Shown in pieces: positions 19,548 through 27,126 of a stretch of DNA of 64,000 nucleotides. The DNA is from Myxococcus llanfairpwllgwyngyllgogerychwyrndrobwllllantysiliogogogochensis (GTDB lineage Bacteria; Myxococcota; Myxococcia; Myxococcales; Myxococcaceae). Below the pieces are notes generated by a model. That model worked only from the letters and a program-made list of their open reading frames with translations, did no database searches and was not told the DNA's origin. Each line of letters begins with the position of its first letter. Positions within the stretch are counted from its first letter, which is position 1. Where the stretch lies: positions 1 to 64,000 of the forward strand of contig NZ_VIFM01000026.1 in the NCBI RefSeq assembly GCF_006636215.1, read 5' to 3'. The translations under genes were made by a program, and so were the position numbers.

Positions 19548-20162
19548 ATGAAACCCTGCGCCCTTCTCGCACTGTGGCTGTGGGCGGGGGCGGCGGCCGC
19601 GGAAGTCGGCGCGGCACGCCCCCTCGCGCTGGTGGAGGGTGAAGGTGTGTTCGCGCAGAGCGCGCCGGAGCCGGGGCTGACGCCGGGCCGCCGGGGGCTG
19701 CGCAAGGGCAACGTCCACATGGAGCTGTGGGCCAGCGACATCCAGCTCGCCAACCTCGCGGTGAAGGTGGGCGGAGGGCCCGTCTACCTGACGCTGCTCG
19801 CCGGCATCGAGCCGGGCAGCCGCAACGAGGCCCGCTTCAGCTTCGGCCTGGGTGTGGGCGGCCACGTGGTGATGTCGCACCGCTTCTGGCTGGACCTGGA
19901 CGTGACGGGCGGCGCGGTGCAGCCGGTTCAGAAGCCGCTGGAGGGCGACGGCGGCAACGTGCTGGGCCAGGCCCGGGTGATGCTGGGGGTCCAGGTGCTG
20001 CCTCGCCTGGCCGTGTTCGTCGGCCCCACCTACAACCTGTGGTTCGTGTGGGGACAGCCGGACTTCGCGTCGGTGACGCGCATGTCCGTGAGCCAGAGCC
20101 AGCCGAAGGCGGACCAGCGCCTCCAGCACTGGCCCGGACTCCAGCTCGGCCTGCACTTCTAA
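19548..20162 (+). CDS. Exported beta-barrel-like protein of the sigma operon
   Basis: A protein of 204 residues with a signal peptide (MKPCALLALWLWAGAAAAE). It is followed by alternating hydrophobic/polar strands (NVHMELWASDIQLANLAVKVG, FSFGLGVGGHVVMSHRFWLDLDV, VLPRLAVFVGPTYNLWFVWG) and a C-terminal LQLGLHF, like a small outer-membrane barrel. It begins 6 bp after the putative anti-sigma gene, with AGGGG right before the start; a GTG at 19545 is an alternative start. It is probably the third gene of the ECF operon and may be the envelope component under its control. Confidence 0.65.
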   Translation: MKPCALLALWLWAGAAAAEVGAARPLALVEGEGVFAQSAPEPGLTPGRRGLRKGNVHMELWASDIQLANLAVKVGGGPVYLTLLAGIEPGSRNEARFSFGLGVGGHVVMSHRFWLDLDVTGGAVQPVQKPLEGDGGNVLGQARVMLGVQVLPRLAVFVGPTYNLWFVWGQPDFASVTRMSVSQSQPKADQRLQHWPGLQLGLHF

Positions 20163-20169
20163 GCGGCGC

Positions 20170-20673
20170 CTACTCCAGCTTGCTGGCGCGCAGCACGGTG
20201 GCGTCGCCCGCGGGGCCCGCCTTGGGCCGCGTCTCCAGCGAGCCGCGGAGCTTGAGGCCGCCCGCCGTCGTGCGCTGCATCAGCGACTCCATCTGCTGCT
20301 CGTTGCCCCCCGTCACCGCCGACAGGTCCAGCTCGTGGATGGGAATCGCGTCCATGTCCGGCTTGTCCGCCAGCACGGCGTTGTAGGTGGGGCAGGGCGG
20401 GGCGAAGCAGCGCACGCCGCTGTCCTTGACGATGTAGACGGCGCTCTCACCCGCCTTGGCCTCGCCGCCGTTGCCCGGGGTGGGCGGAGGCGCGACGGGG
20501 GTGCCGCTCTGGTCTCCACTGGGGGCGGCGGCCGTCTCCGCGGAGGGCTGCCGGGAGTCGCCGCTGGGCGTGCCGGGCTCGTTCGAGGGCGTCGAAGAGG
20601 AGGCGGACGGCTTGCTACAGCCGGCGGCGAAGCCCAGCGCGAGGGCGGCGAGCAACAGCGGGCGGACGTTCAT
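20170..20673 (-). CDS. Lipoprotein with a C-terminal DUF6748-like domain
   Basis: The 167-residue product has a signal and lipobox (LALGFAAGC), a Ser/Pro/Gly-rich linker of about 60 residues, then a compact domain opening AVYIVKDSGVRCFAPPCPTYNA. The paired cysteine motif with CP-turn resembles the DUF6748 family, whose role is unknown. The start at 20673 is chosen because it places the lipobox at a normal distance. It converges on the ECF operon with 7 bp between stops, and faces dnaN on its other side. Confidence 0.7.
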   Translation of the reverse strand: MNVRPLLLAALALGFAAGCSKPSASSSTPSNEPGTPSGDSRQPSAETAAAPSGDQSGTPVAPPPTPGNGGEAKAGESAVYIVKDSGVRCFAPPCPTYNAVLADKPDMDAIPIHELDLSAVTGGNEQQMESLMQRTTAGGLKLRGSLETRPKAGPAGDATVLRASKLE

Positions 20674-20900
20674 GGGAAGCTCCGGAAGGCGAGTAGACAG
20701 GGAGTGTCCATCGCCCACGCGGCAAGGGCCAGTCCCCTGTCTGGCCAGCTGACCACCAGTCAGTTGAACTGGGGGTGACTGAATGCCCGTGCAGCGCGAC
20801 TGGGAGTCTCATGAGAGGCGTCGAGGACCTGTCGGGCGCGAAGACGGGGGCTCGCGCGTCGTTGACGCTCCCTATGCCACGGGCTACATCGGCCCCCTGA

Positions 20901-20918
20901 TCGGCCCCTCGGGGCCGA
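20901..20918 (+). promoter_or_regulatory. 8-bp hairpin in the dnaN leader
   Basis: TCGGCCCC and GGGGCCGA pair around a 2-nt loop, ending 21 bp before the dnaN ATG. It may be a 5'-UTR hairpin or part of an operator. The start itself has TAAGGA upstream. Confidence 0.35.
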
Positions 20919-20939
20919 GACCTTTAAGGACGCCCTCCG

Positions 20940-22046
20940 ATGGAATTCCGCATCGCCGCCGACGAGCTGAAGAAGGCCCTCTACCGCGCTCAGGGCATCG
21001 TGGAGCGCAAGACGACGATGCCCATCCTCGCGAACGTGCTCGTCAACGCGACGAAGGGGGGCATCACCGTCACCGCCTTCGACCTGGACATCGGCATCGT
21101 CTCCGAGCACCCCGCCGAGGTCATCAAGCCGGGCGCCGTCACGCTCAGCGCCAAGTACGTCTTCGACATCGTCCAGAACCTGCCCGACGCGCAGGTGACG
21201 TTGAAGAAGCTGGCCAACAACTACGTGGACATCTCCAGCGGCTCGGCCCACTTCAAGATTGTCGGCATGGCCGCCGAGGAGTACCCGAAGCTGCCCAAGG
21301 AGGAGAGCGCTCCGCTGGTGCAGGTGGGTGGCAACACCCTGCTGGAGATGATCAAGAAGACCCAGTTCGCCATCTCCAGCGACGAGACGCGCTACATCCT
21401 GAACGGCGTCTTCTTCGAGCCGCAGCCCTCCGGCAAGGTCCGCATGGTGGCCACGGACGGCCACCGGCTGTCGCTCATCGAGCGCGAGCTGACGGGTGAC
21501 TTCAAGCTCAAGAGCGGCGTCATCATCCCGCGCAAGGGCCTGATGGAGCTCAAGCGCCTGTTGGACGAGGCCCCGGATGCGGAGTGCCACCTGGGCTTCG
21601 CGGAGAACTCCGCCCTGTTCAAGAAGCCCGGCCTCACCATGGTGATGCGGCTCATCGACGGGCAGTTCCCCGAGTACCAGCGCGTCATCCCCAAGGAGGG
21701 CGAGAAGGTCGTCCTCGTCCCCAAGGTTCGCTTCCTGGAGGGGCTCAAGCGCATCGCGCTGTTGTCCGCGGACAAGAGCAACGCGGTGCGCATTGGCCTG
21801 GAGGAGAACAAGCTGGTCATCACCGCGAGCAACCCGGACCTGGGTGAAGCGCGCGACGTGGTGGAGCTGGCGTACCGGGGCAATGACATCACCGTGGGCT
21901 TCAACGCGCGCTACCTCACGGACGTGCTCGCCGTCACGGACACGGACGAGGTGAGCTTCGAGCTGGGTGACGAGCACAGCCCCGGCGTGCTGCACGCGCC
22001 CGGTGACCGCACGTTCACCGCGGTCGTCATGCCCATGCGCGTCTGA
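20940..22046 (+). CDS. dnaN: DNA polymerase III beta subunit (sliding clamp)
   Basis: A 368-residue clamp of normal length with three repeated clamp folds. The N terminus MEFRIAADELKKALYRAQGIVERKTTMPILANVL and the C terminus ending RTFTAVVMPMRV are diagnostic, as are the internal ATDGHRLSL and FPEYQRVIP stretches. It forms a dimeric ring on DNA and tethers polymerase III for processive replication. It stands alone here, not next to dnaA or recF as in many bacteria. recF (29249) and gyrB (49979) follow on the same strand in the ancestral order but are separated by many unrelated genes. Confidence 0.98.
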   Translation: MEFRIAADELKKALYRAQGIVERKTTMPILANVLVNATKGGITVTAFDLDIGIVSEHPAEVIKPGAVTLSAKYVFDIVQNLPDAQVTLKKLANNYVDISSGSAHFKIVGMAAEEYPKLPKEESAPLVQVGGNTLLEMIKKTQFAISSDETRYILNGVFFEPQPSGKVRMVATDGHRLSLIERELTGDFKLKSGVIIPRKGLMELKRLLDEAPDAECHLGFAENSALFKKPGLTMVMRLIDGQFPEYQRVIPKEGEKVVLVPKVRFLEGLKRIALLSADKSNAVRIGLEENKLVITASNPDLGEARDVVELAYRGNDITVGFNARYLTDVLAVTDTDEVSFELGDEHSPGVLHAPGDRTFTAVVMPMRV

Positions 22047-22090
22047 GTCGCTTCACGGCCGGGAGCCCCGCGCTCCCCAAGTCGTCCCGC

Positions 22091-22141
22091 GCCCATGCGA
22101 GTCCGCGCCGAGTCCTGGCCGGGTCGCATGGGCTTTTTGTT
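22091..22141 (+). terminator. Rho-independent terminator of dnaN
   Basis: A perfect 10-bp stem (GCCCATGCGA / TCGCATGGGC) with a 23-nt loop is followed by TTTTTGTT. It lies 45 bp past the dnaN stop and is the clearest intrinsic terminator of the window. Confidence 0.85.
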
Positions 22142-22352
22142 GCCGGGCGGCACAGGCGCCGTCGAGCGCGCGTGCCGTGGGGTCGCGGGACGGGCTGGCG
22201 CCAGCGGGATGCCGCCTTCTGGACGGGAAGGGTGACGTCGGAGCGGGGCGCCTGTTGGGTGGAACAGTCATGGGCGACCCATCGTTCACTCTCGCGAGGG
22301 GGCGTGGGCTCGGGGGCCTGCCGGAAGCCGGGGCCGCTTTTATAGTGAGGCC

Positions 22353-23570
22353 GTGGCCACGCACCCGGACAACCTGCGCGCACGACTCGAGGACCGCGCG
22401 GACCTCCTGGAGGCCACGCGCCTGCGCTACCAGGCCCTGCGGGGGATGCTGGAGGCCTTCTTCTGGAAGGACCGCGTCCGCGCCCACTTCGAGCTGTTGC
22501 GCGAGGTGGCGCAGGTGCAGCCGGAGGTGGATGCCACGCTCGCCGCGCTGAAGCGTCGCGCCGCCGCCGAGGCGTGGCCCCTCGACGCCGCGCCCATGAA
22601 GCTGATGGCGGAGGTGGAGCGCCTGCGGGCGGCCGTCCAGCACGCGGCCCTGCGCAGGCTGCCGGAGTCGGAGCGCTCGGTACCGCTGGGCGAGGCGCTG
22701 CTGCGGCTGGAGGAGGTCGTGCTGGAGGCGGGGCCGCTCTTGGGCAGGCGCACCTGGGCCCGCGCCGTGGAGCTGTTGCCCCGCAACCTCCCGGAGCTGC
22801 GCGCCGCGTGCGCCGCCGCCGAGGTGTGTGAGCGCGTCTTCAAGCGCCCCGCGCCCCAGGGGGTGCTGCCCTTCAACGAGGCGGAGGCCGATGAGCTGCG
22901 CCGCGCCCTGCCGCTCGCCGATTCGGCGCTGGCCGCGCTGTGGCAGCGCCTGGAGCATTTCGACACCAGCGGGCGGGTGAAGGACTTCCTGGCGCGCCGG
23001 GCTTCTCGCGTGCCACTGCACGTGCCTCGAAGTGGACCGGAGCTGGTGCTGCACGCGGCCTTCTGGCACGGCGTGGCGCGGGCGCGGTTGCGCGCGCTGC
23101 TGGACGACCGGCTGGCCCCCGTCATGCCGCTGGAGCAGGAGGTCCCGGAGCTGTTGCCGTGGCTGGCCGCGCGAGAAGGGGCCGCGACGAGCGGACGGGG
23201 TGATTCAAGGCTCGCCGCGGGCGAGGTCTTCGATGAAGGACGCGCGGGCCTGTTCGAGCTGGCAGCGGAGCTGGCCTCCCTGTCGCGCGAGCGTCCCACC
23301 GGGGCCTGGAGCGAGGAGTCCGCGTGGGCCCGGTTGTGGAGCGCGGCGCAGCGGGCCCGCGACGAGGGCGGCACCGACGTGGAGCGCCTGCGCGACGCCC
23401 TGCGCCTGTTCATCATCCTGCACGGCAAGGCCCAGACGCCGGCCCGGCTGTTCTCTCCCTCGCGCGCCCAGCCGCGTGCGTCCGAGGACGGGGGGCCGGA
23501 CATGACGCACGTCAAGGACCTGCCCGCGCTGGTGCAGGCCGCGAGGAACGCGGCCTCCCGCCCGGGTTGA
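22353..23570 (+). CDS. Large helical protein of unknown function
   Basis: A 405-residue protein, Ala/Leu/Arg/Glu-rich and almost wholly helical by composition, with no signal or membrane segment. No motif is recognised. The second half includes a distinctive FDEGRAGLFELAAELASLSRE segment and ends in a Pro/Ser-rich patch and MTHVKDLPALVQAARNAA. The start is a GTG without a strong ribosome binding site; an in-frame alternative nearby is not evident. Codon usage matches the neighbours, so I treat it as a real lineage-specific gene. Confidence 0.65.
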   Translation: MATHPDNLRARLEDRADLLEATRLRYQALRGMLEAFFWKDRVRAHFELLREVAQVQPEVDATLAALKRRAAAEAWPLDAAPMKLMAEVERLRAAVQHAALRRLPESERSVPLGEALLRLEEVVLEAGPLLGRRTWARAVELLPRNLPELRAACAAAEVCERVFKRPAPQGVLPFNEAEADELRRALPLADSALAALWQRLEHFDTSGRVKDFLARRASRVPLHVPRSGPELVLHAAFWHGVARARLRALLDDRLAPVMPLEQEVPELLPWLAAREGAATSGRGDSRLAAGEVFDEGRAGLFELAAELASLSRERPTGAWSEESAWARLWSAAQRARDEGGTDVERLRDALRLFIILHGKAQTPARLFSPSRAQPRASEDGGPDMTHVKDLPALVQAARNAASRPG

Positions 23571-23594
23571 GCGGGAGGCGAGGGACGTTTCTCT

Positions 23595-24857
23595 TCAGCC
23601 CGTCGCGGGCGTGTCGTCCACGAGTGGCATCAACCGCGAGGCGAGCGCCGCCAACAGGGCATCCTCCGCGAAGGCCGCCGCCAGGGCGGGCACGTGGAGC
23701 TTCCCCGTGGCCAGTTTCCTCAGTGAGTAGAAGGCCCAGGTGGAGGCCATCGCCGCGAGGCCGCCCAGCGCCGCCGCGAGCACGACGCGCCGCCGCGTCT
23801 GCCCCGACACCGACGACGCCGCCGCCACGGTGCCCATGAAGATGCGGCCCGTCATGGGCACCCACTTCACGCGCGCGGGCGTCTTCGGCAGCTTGTCCGC
23901 CACCAGCTCGCCCAGCGCGAGCACCTCCAGCACCCGGGGCACCCACGGCTTCGACAGGGCGACGGACAGCGGGTCCGTCCTCGCGTCTGGAGACTGGGCC
24001 AGCCGGCGACTCACCAGCGTGGGCGCACTCAGACTTCGCATGCCCGCGAGCACTCCCAGCCCCACGGGGGTCAACCAATGTCCTCGTTCCACGGCTTCCA
24101 CCTCCTCCTCCACGTGTGACTTCAGTCGTCCTGGCGCGCGCTGCGCGAAGATGCGCACCGGGCCCAGCTCTTCCAGCGCATGTCCCGAATGGGCCATCGT
24201 GCCCTGGTGCTCCGGCAGGCCCGCGAACTCCGGGTGGTTCCACGTCAGCTCGCGCAGGCGCGCATGTGTCAGCCGATGCCAGGCGCGTTGATAACGTTTG
24301 CCCACGAGCGCGAAGCCCAGGCGGCTCCACGCGTTGGGGAACTTCCCGGGCCGCCAGCTCGCCTCGATTTCGAAGCGCACCTCGCCGGTGTCGTGGTGCT
24401 TGCGCAAGAGGAACCACTCGCGCCCCTCCTCGATGTGGCCCTCCAGCGTTTCGAAGCTGAAGCCATACACGCTGCACGTCTCGCCAATCTCCAGCCGCGT
24501 GTCGCCCACGCGCACCGCGCACAGGAAGCGCAGCCGCTCGGCCAGGGACTTCAGCTCCAACAGCACCGTGCGCCCATGCAGCGGCGTGTCGGAGGAGAAG
24601 TGCCAGCGGACGATGCGAGGGTCGGAGAAGTCGAAGGTCTCCAGCACGCCCCGGGCGCGCTCGAACAGCCCCGTGGGAGACGGCGGGCCCGGCTGCTCAC
24701 GGCCCAGCGCGGACACCGAGTGCACCTGGTTCCAGCCCGCCTCCAGCGTCATCTCCCCCGACGCGGCCGTGAAGTTGCGCGCCAGCGCTCGCGCCTGCTC
24801 CAGAAGGGGGGCCAGCTCGTCGTCCGTCCAGCCGGAGAACCAGCGCCACTCAATCAT
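23595..24857 (-). CDS. DUF1990 - DUF4126 fusion protein
   Basis: A 420-residue protein with two parts. Residues about 1-230 look like DUF1990 (RVGDTRLEIGETCSVYGFSFETLEGHIEEGREWFLLRKHHDTGEV split by turns, then the RYQRAWHRLTHARLREL helix). Residues about 255-410 look like the membrane family DUF4126 (LGVLAGMRSLSAPTLVSRRLAQ, LGELVADKLPKTPARVKWVPMTGRI, several hydrophobic segments). Neither domain has an established function; DUF1990 proteins are soluble, hot-dog-like or START-like in appearance. It overlaps the upstream DUF1990-like gene by 8 bp, so the two are co-translated. Confidence 0.75.
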   Translation of the reverse strand: MIEWRWFSGWTDDELAPLLEQARALARNFTAASGEMTLEAGWNQVHSVSALGREQPGPPSPTGLFERARGVLETFDFSDPRIVRWHFSSDTPLHGRTVLLELKSLAERLRFLCAVRVGDTRLEIGETCSVYGFSFETLEGHIEEGREWFLLRKHHDTGEVRFEIEASWRPGKFPNAWSRLGFALVGKRYQRAWHRLTHARLRELTWNHPEFAGLPEHQGTMAHSGHALEELGPVRIFAQRAPGRLKSHVEEEVEAVERGHWLTPVGLGVLAGMRSLSAPTLVSRRLAQSPDARTDPLSVALSKPWVPRVLEVLALGELVADKLPKTPARVKWVPMTGRIFMGTVAAASSVSGQTRRRVVLAAALGGLAAMASTWAFYSLRKLATGKLHVPALAAAFAEDALLAALASRLMPLVDDTPATG

Positions 24858-25548
24858 CGGCGTCGTCTCCTCGCGCGAGGAACGTGGGCCCCGACATCAC
24901 ATCGCCACCCTCCGGCTCCTCGCCCAGCTCCCGGGTGTCCGCGTGGATGCCACCCACCACGCCCTCGCCCGCGGAGAGGGCCACACGCAGGACGAACTCC
25001 GTCCAGGTGTTGGTCTGCATCGCCTCGCCCGCGGTGACGAAGCCCCAGTGGTGCATGTGCGAGCCGGAGCGCGCGCGGCTGCGGATGTGGAAGAGCACGT
25101 CCCCGTACTCGTTGCGGTACGCGCCGAAGGTGATGCGCCCCGCCTCCGGGTGGCCCGGCAGCGTGGCGAGCGTCAGGCTCTGACGGTCCTTGTGGATGAC
25201 GCGCACGCCGAACGTCCCCGCGCCGTGGATGCGCACCGTGAGCATCTCGCCCATCGCCAGCGGCTGGTCCTCGCGGGACGGGGACTCGCGCTCGAACACA
25301 CACAACTCCTCCGGCGCGAACTCGGAGAACCTCCGCGCCACCCAGTCCAGGAGGTCGGCGGGCCGGTGGCGACAGTGCCGGATGAGGGCCCAGTAATCGC
25401 GTTGCAACAGAGGGCCCGCACCCGCCTCGGGGAGCTGGAGTCCTCCCGCTTCGCCGCCCGCCGTGTCCGGTGTCGTGTGGTGGTTCACCCTCTCGCCCTT
25501 CGCGTGGTCCGGTCCCACCATGATGGGGACCGCGACGCCGGGAGGCAT
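24850..25548 (-). CDS. DUF1990-like protein
   Basis: A soluble 232-residue protein that matches DUF1990 in its core: GEMLTVRIHGAGTFGVRVIHKDR, then TLPGHPEAGRITFGAYRNEYGDVLFHIRSRARSG, which is the same GHPE-G-F-DV-F-I-R pattern seen in the adjacent gene. The first 50 residues are polar and probably disordered, and a start at an internal ATG (MVGPDHAK) is possible. Being coupled to a second DUF1990 gene suggests that the two form a complex. Confidence 0.7.
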   Translation of the reverse strand: MPPGVAVPIMVGPDHAKGERVNHHTTPDTAGGEAGGLQLPEAGAGPLLQRDYWALIRHCRHRPADLLDWVARRFSEFAPEELCVFERESPSREDQPLAMGEMLTVRIHGAGTFGVRVIHKDRQSLTLATLPGHPEAGRITFGAYRNEYGDVLFHIRSRARSGSHMHHWGFVTAGEAMQTNTWTEFVLRVALSAGEGVVGGIHADTRELGEEPEGGDVMSGPTFLARGDDADD

Positions 25549-25614
25549 GGGGCTTTCCCGTGAGTGCGGGAGGGCGTCCGGCCGACCTGTCCGGCCGCTC
25601 GGGGAGCAAGCGCG

Positions 25615-25905
25615 ATGAGCCTGGACGTCAACCCCGCGAGCGCCGAGTCGAAGCGCGAGTACGAGCTGCCCCCCGTGTTACGGGCGGAGCACGCGGACAG
25701 CTCGTTCACCCGCTTGCTGGAGCAGCAGGCGGCCAAGATTCCCTCTCACATGTTCCTCTTCGCCAGCCTGTGCTCGATGGGCGTGTCGCTGAGCCTGGAG
25801 CTGATGGGCCGCACCCAGCCCGCCCGCTTCATCGGCTCGTGGGTGTCGCCGCTCCTGGTGATGGGCGTCTACAACAAGCTGGTGAAGCTGCTCGGGCCTC
25901 GCTGA
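25615..25905 (+). CDS. Small membrane protein, 96 residues
   Basis: After a polar N-terminal half (to about residue 45) come two hydrophobic stretches, HMFLFASLCSMGVSLSLELMG and FIGSWVSPLLVMGVYNKLVKLL, that could be membrane segments. GGGGAG lies 9 bp before the ATG and decides the start. The family is not recognised. It is transcribed away from the DUF1990 pair and converges on the AlkC gene. Confidence 0.65.
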   Translation: MSLDVNPASAESKREYELPPVLRAEHADSSFTRLLEQQAAKIPSHMFLFASLCSMGVSLSLELMGRTQPARFIGSWVSPLLVMGVYNKLVKLLGPR

Positions 25906-25926
25906 AGGAAGGACGCGCCGCTTGAG

Positions 25927-27039
25927 TCACTCCACCACTTCCACCTCGCCCAGCGGCAGGTCCACGCCATTCACCCGCGCCTCGAAGCGGTGCGGGCCCG
26001 GGTAGTGGCGGCGCGTGGTGAGCTGCGCCAGGGACACGCGCTTGCCCAGCGTCTCCTCCTGTCCGGGCGAAAGCGTCAGCGCGCGCACCTTGAAGACCTT
26101 GGGCTTGGGCGCCTCGCCGCGCGCCTTGAAGAAGTGCACCGCCAGGTCCACCACGAGCGACTGGGTGCGCTTGGAGCGATTGGCCACCACGAAGCGCACG
26201 TCCACCGCGCCGCCCAGCTTCGCGCGGCGGGGCAGCTCCGTGGAGCGGGCTTCGATTCCGGTGGGCTTGCCGGCGCCCAGCACTTCCAGGGCGGCGGGCT
26301 CTCCCCGTTTGACGGCGGAGCGCAGCGCGTGACGCACCAGCCACTCCCGCTCCGGTGAGGCGTCCTTCAGCCACGCCTTCGCCACCTTCACCAGCACGTC
26401 GGGGTGGTCCTTGCCGATGTCGTTGAGGTTGTTGGCCACCGAGCGGCGCACGTACAGGTCCACGTCGTCCTTGAGCAGCTCCAACAGCTCCAGCACCGGA
26501 CGCGGGTCCTGCTGGAAGGCGCGCAGGCGGGAGGCCCACGGCAGGCGCGGACGCGTGCCCTCCGAGACGAGCCTTCGCACATGGACGCTCTCGTCCTTCG
26601 TCCACTCGCGCAGCCGCTTCAGCGTCTTCTCCGGATGCCGCTCCAGGAAGGGGCGGATGGAGAACTCCGCCGTGAAGCGCTGGGTGAGCGCGTGCTGCGC
26701 CCGCATGGACTCCTCGAAGTGTTCCAGGCCGTGCTCGGACACGAACATCGTGTGGGGGAGGTAGAAGAAGACCTCCATGCCCCCCACCCGGTCCGTCTCC
26801 CGGAGCGGGCCGAGCGAGCGCACCACCACCTCCACCGCCTTCGCGTAGTCGCGAGGGAGCGCGCGGTGCATGGCCTGGGAGATGTGCCGCGCGCGGCCAA
26901 TGAGCTCGTGTCCGTCCAGACCCAGGCGGGCCTCGCGAAGGAAGGTGTCGAGCGGGAAGGACGGCTGCGCGCGGTGCAGCGTGGTGCCCAGTCGCTCCAC
27001 CAGCCGGGCATCGAAGAAGGTCTTGAGGGGCTCCGCCAT
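25927..27039 (-). CDS. alkC: AlkC-type DNA-3-methyladenine glycosylase (HEAT-like) with C-terminal Ig-like domain
   Basis: The 370-residue protein begins MAEPLKTFFDARLVERLGTTLHRAQPSFPLDTFLREA (broken by turns), the signature of bacterial AlkC. It continues with HEAT-like helical repeats (KTLKRLREWTKDESVHVRRLVSEGTRPRLPW; LLKDDVDLYVRRSVANNLNDIGKDHPD). The last about 95 residues are beta-rich (GGAVDVRFVVANRSKRTQSLVVDLAVHFFKARG) and match the Ig-like domain described for long AlkC proteins. AlkC excises 3-methyl bases from alkylated DNA without flipping the base out. I start at 27039 because the family begins there. It is divergent from a sensor kinase gene. Confidence 0.85.
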   Translation of the reverse strand: MAEPLKTFFDARLVERLGTTLHRAQPSFPLDTFLREARLGLDGHELIGRARHISQAMHRALPRDYAKAVEVVVRSLGPLRETDRVGGMEVFFYLPHTMFVSEHGLEHFEESMRAQHALTQRFTAEFSIRPFLERHPEKTLKRLREWTKDESVHVRRLVSEGTRPRLPWASRLRAFQQDPRPVLELLELLKDDVDLYVRRSVANNLNDIGKDHPDVLVKVAKAWLKDASPEREWLVRHALRSAVKRGEPAALEVLGAGKPTGIEARSTELPRRAKLGGAVDVRFVVANRSKRTQSLVVDLAVHFFKARGEAPKPKVFKVRALTLSPGQEETLGKRVSLAQLTTRRHYPGPHRFEARVNGVDLPLGEVEVVE

Positions 27040-27126
27040 GGGGCCGGACCAAAGCCTGTCGCGAGGGGGCCCACAAGGCATGTCCTACCTTTCCGCGCTG
27101 CCAGTAATGCCTGTCTTCTGCTAGTC

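Noticed and set aside
26404-27126. N-terminal extension of the multi-PAS kinase
   Set aside because: It would run antisense through the whole alkC gene; its translation is shadow-like.
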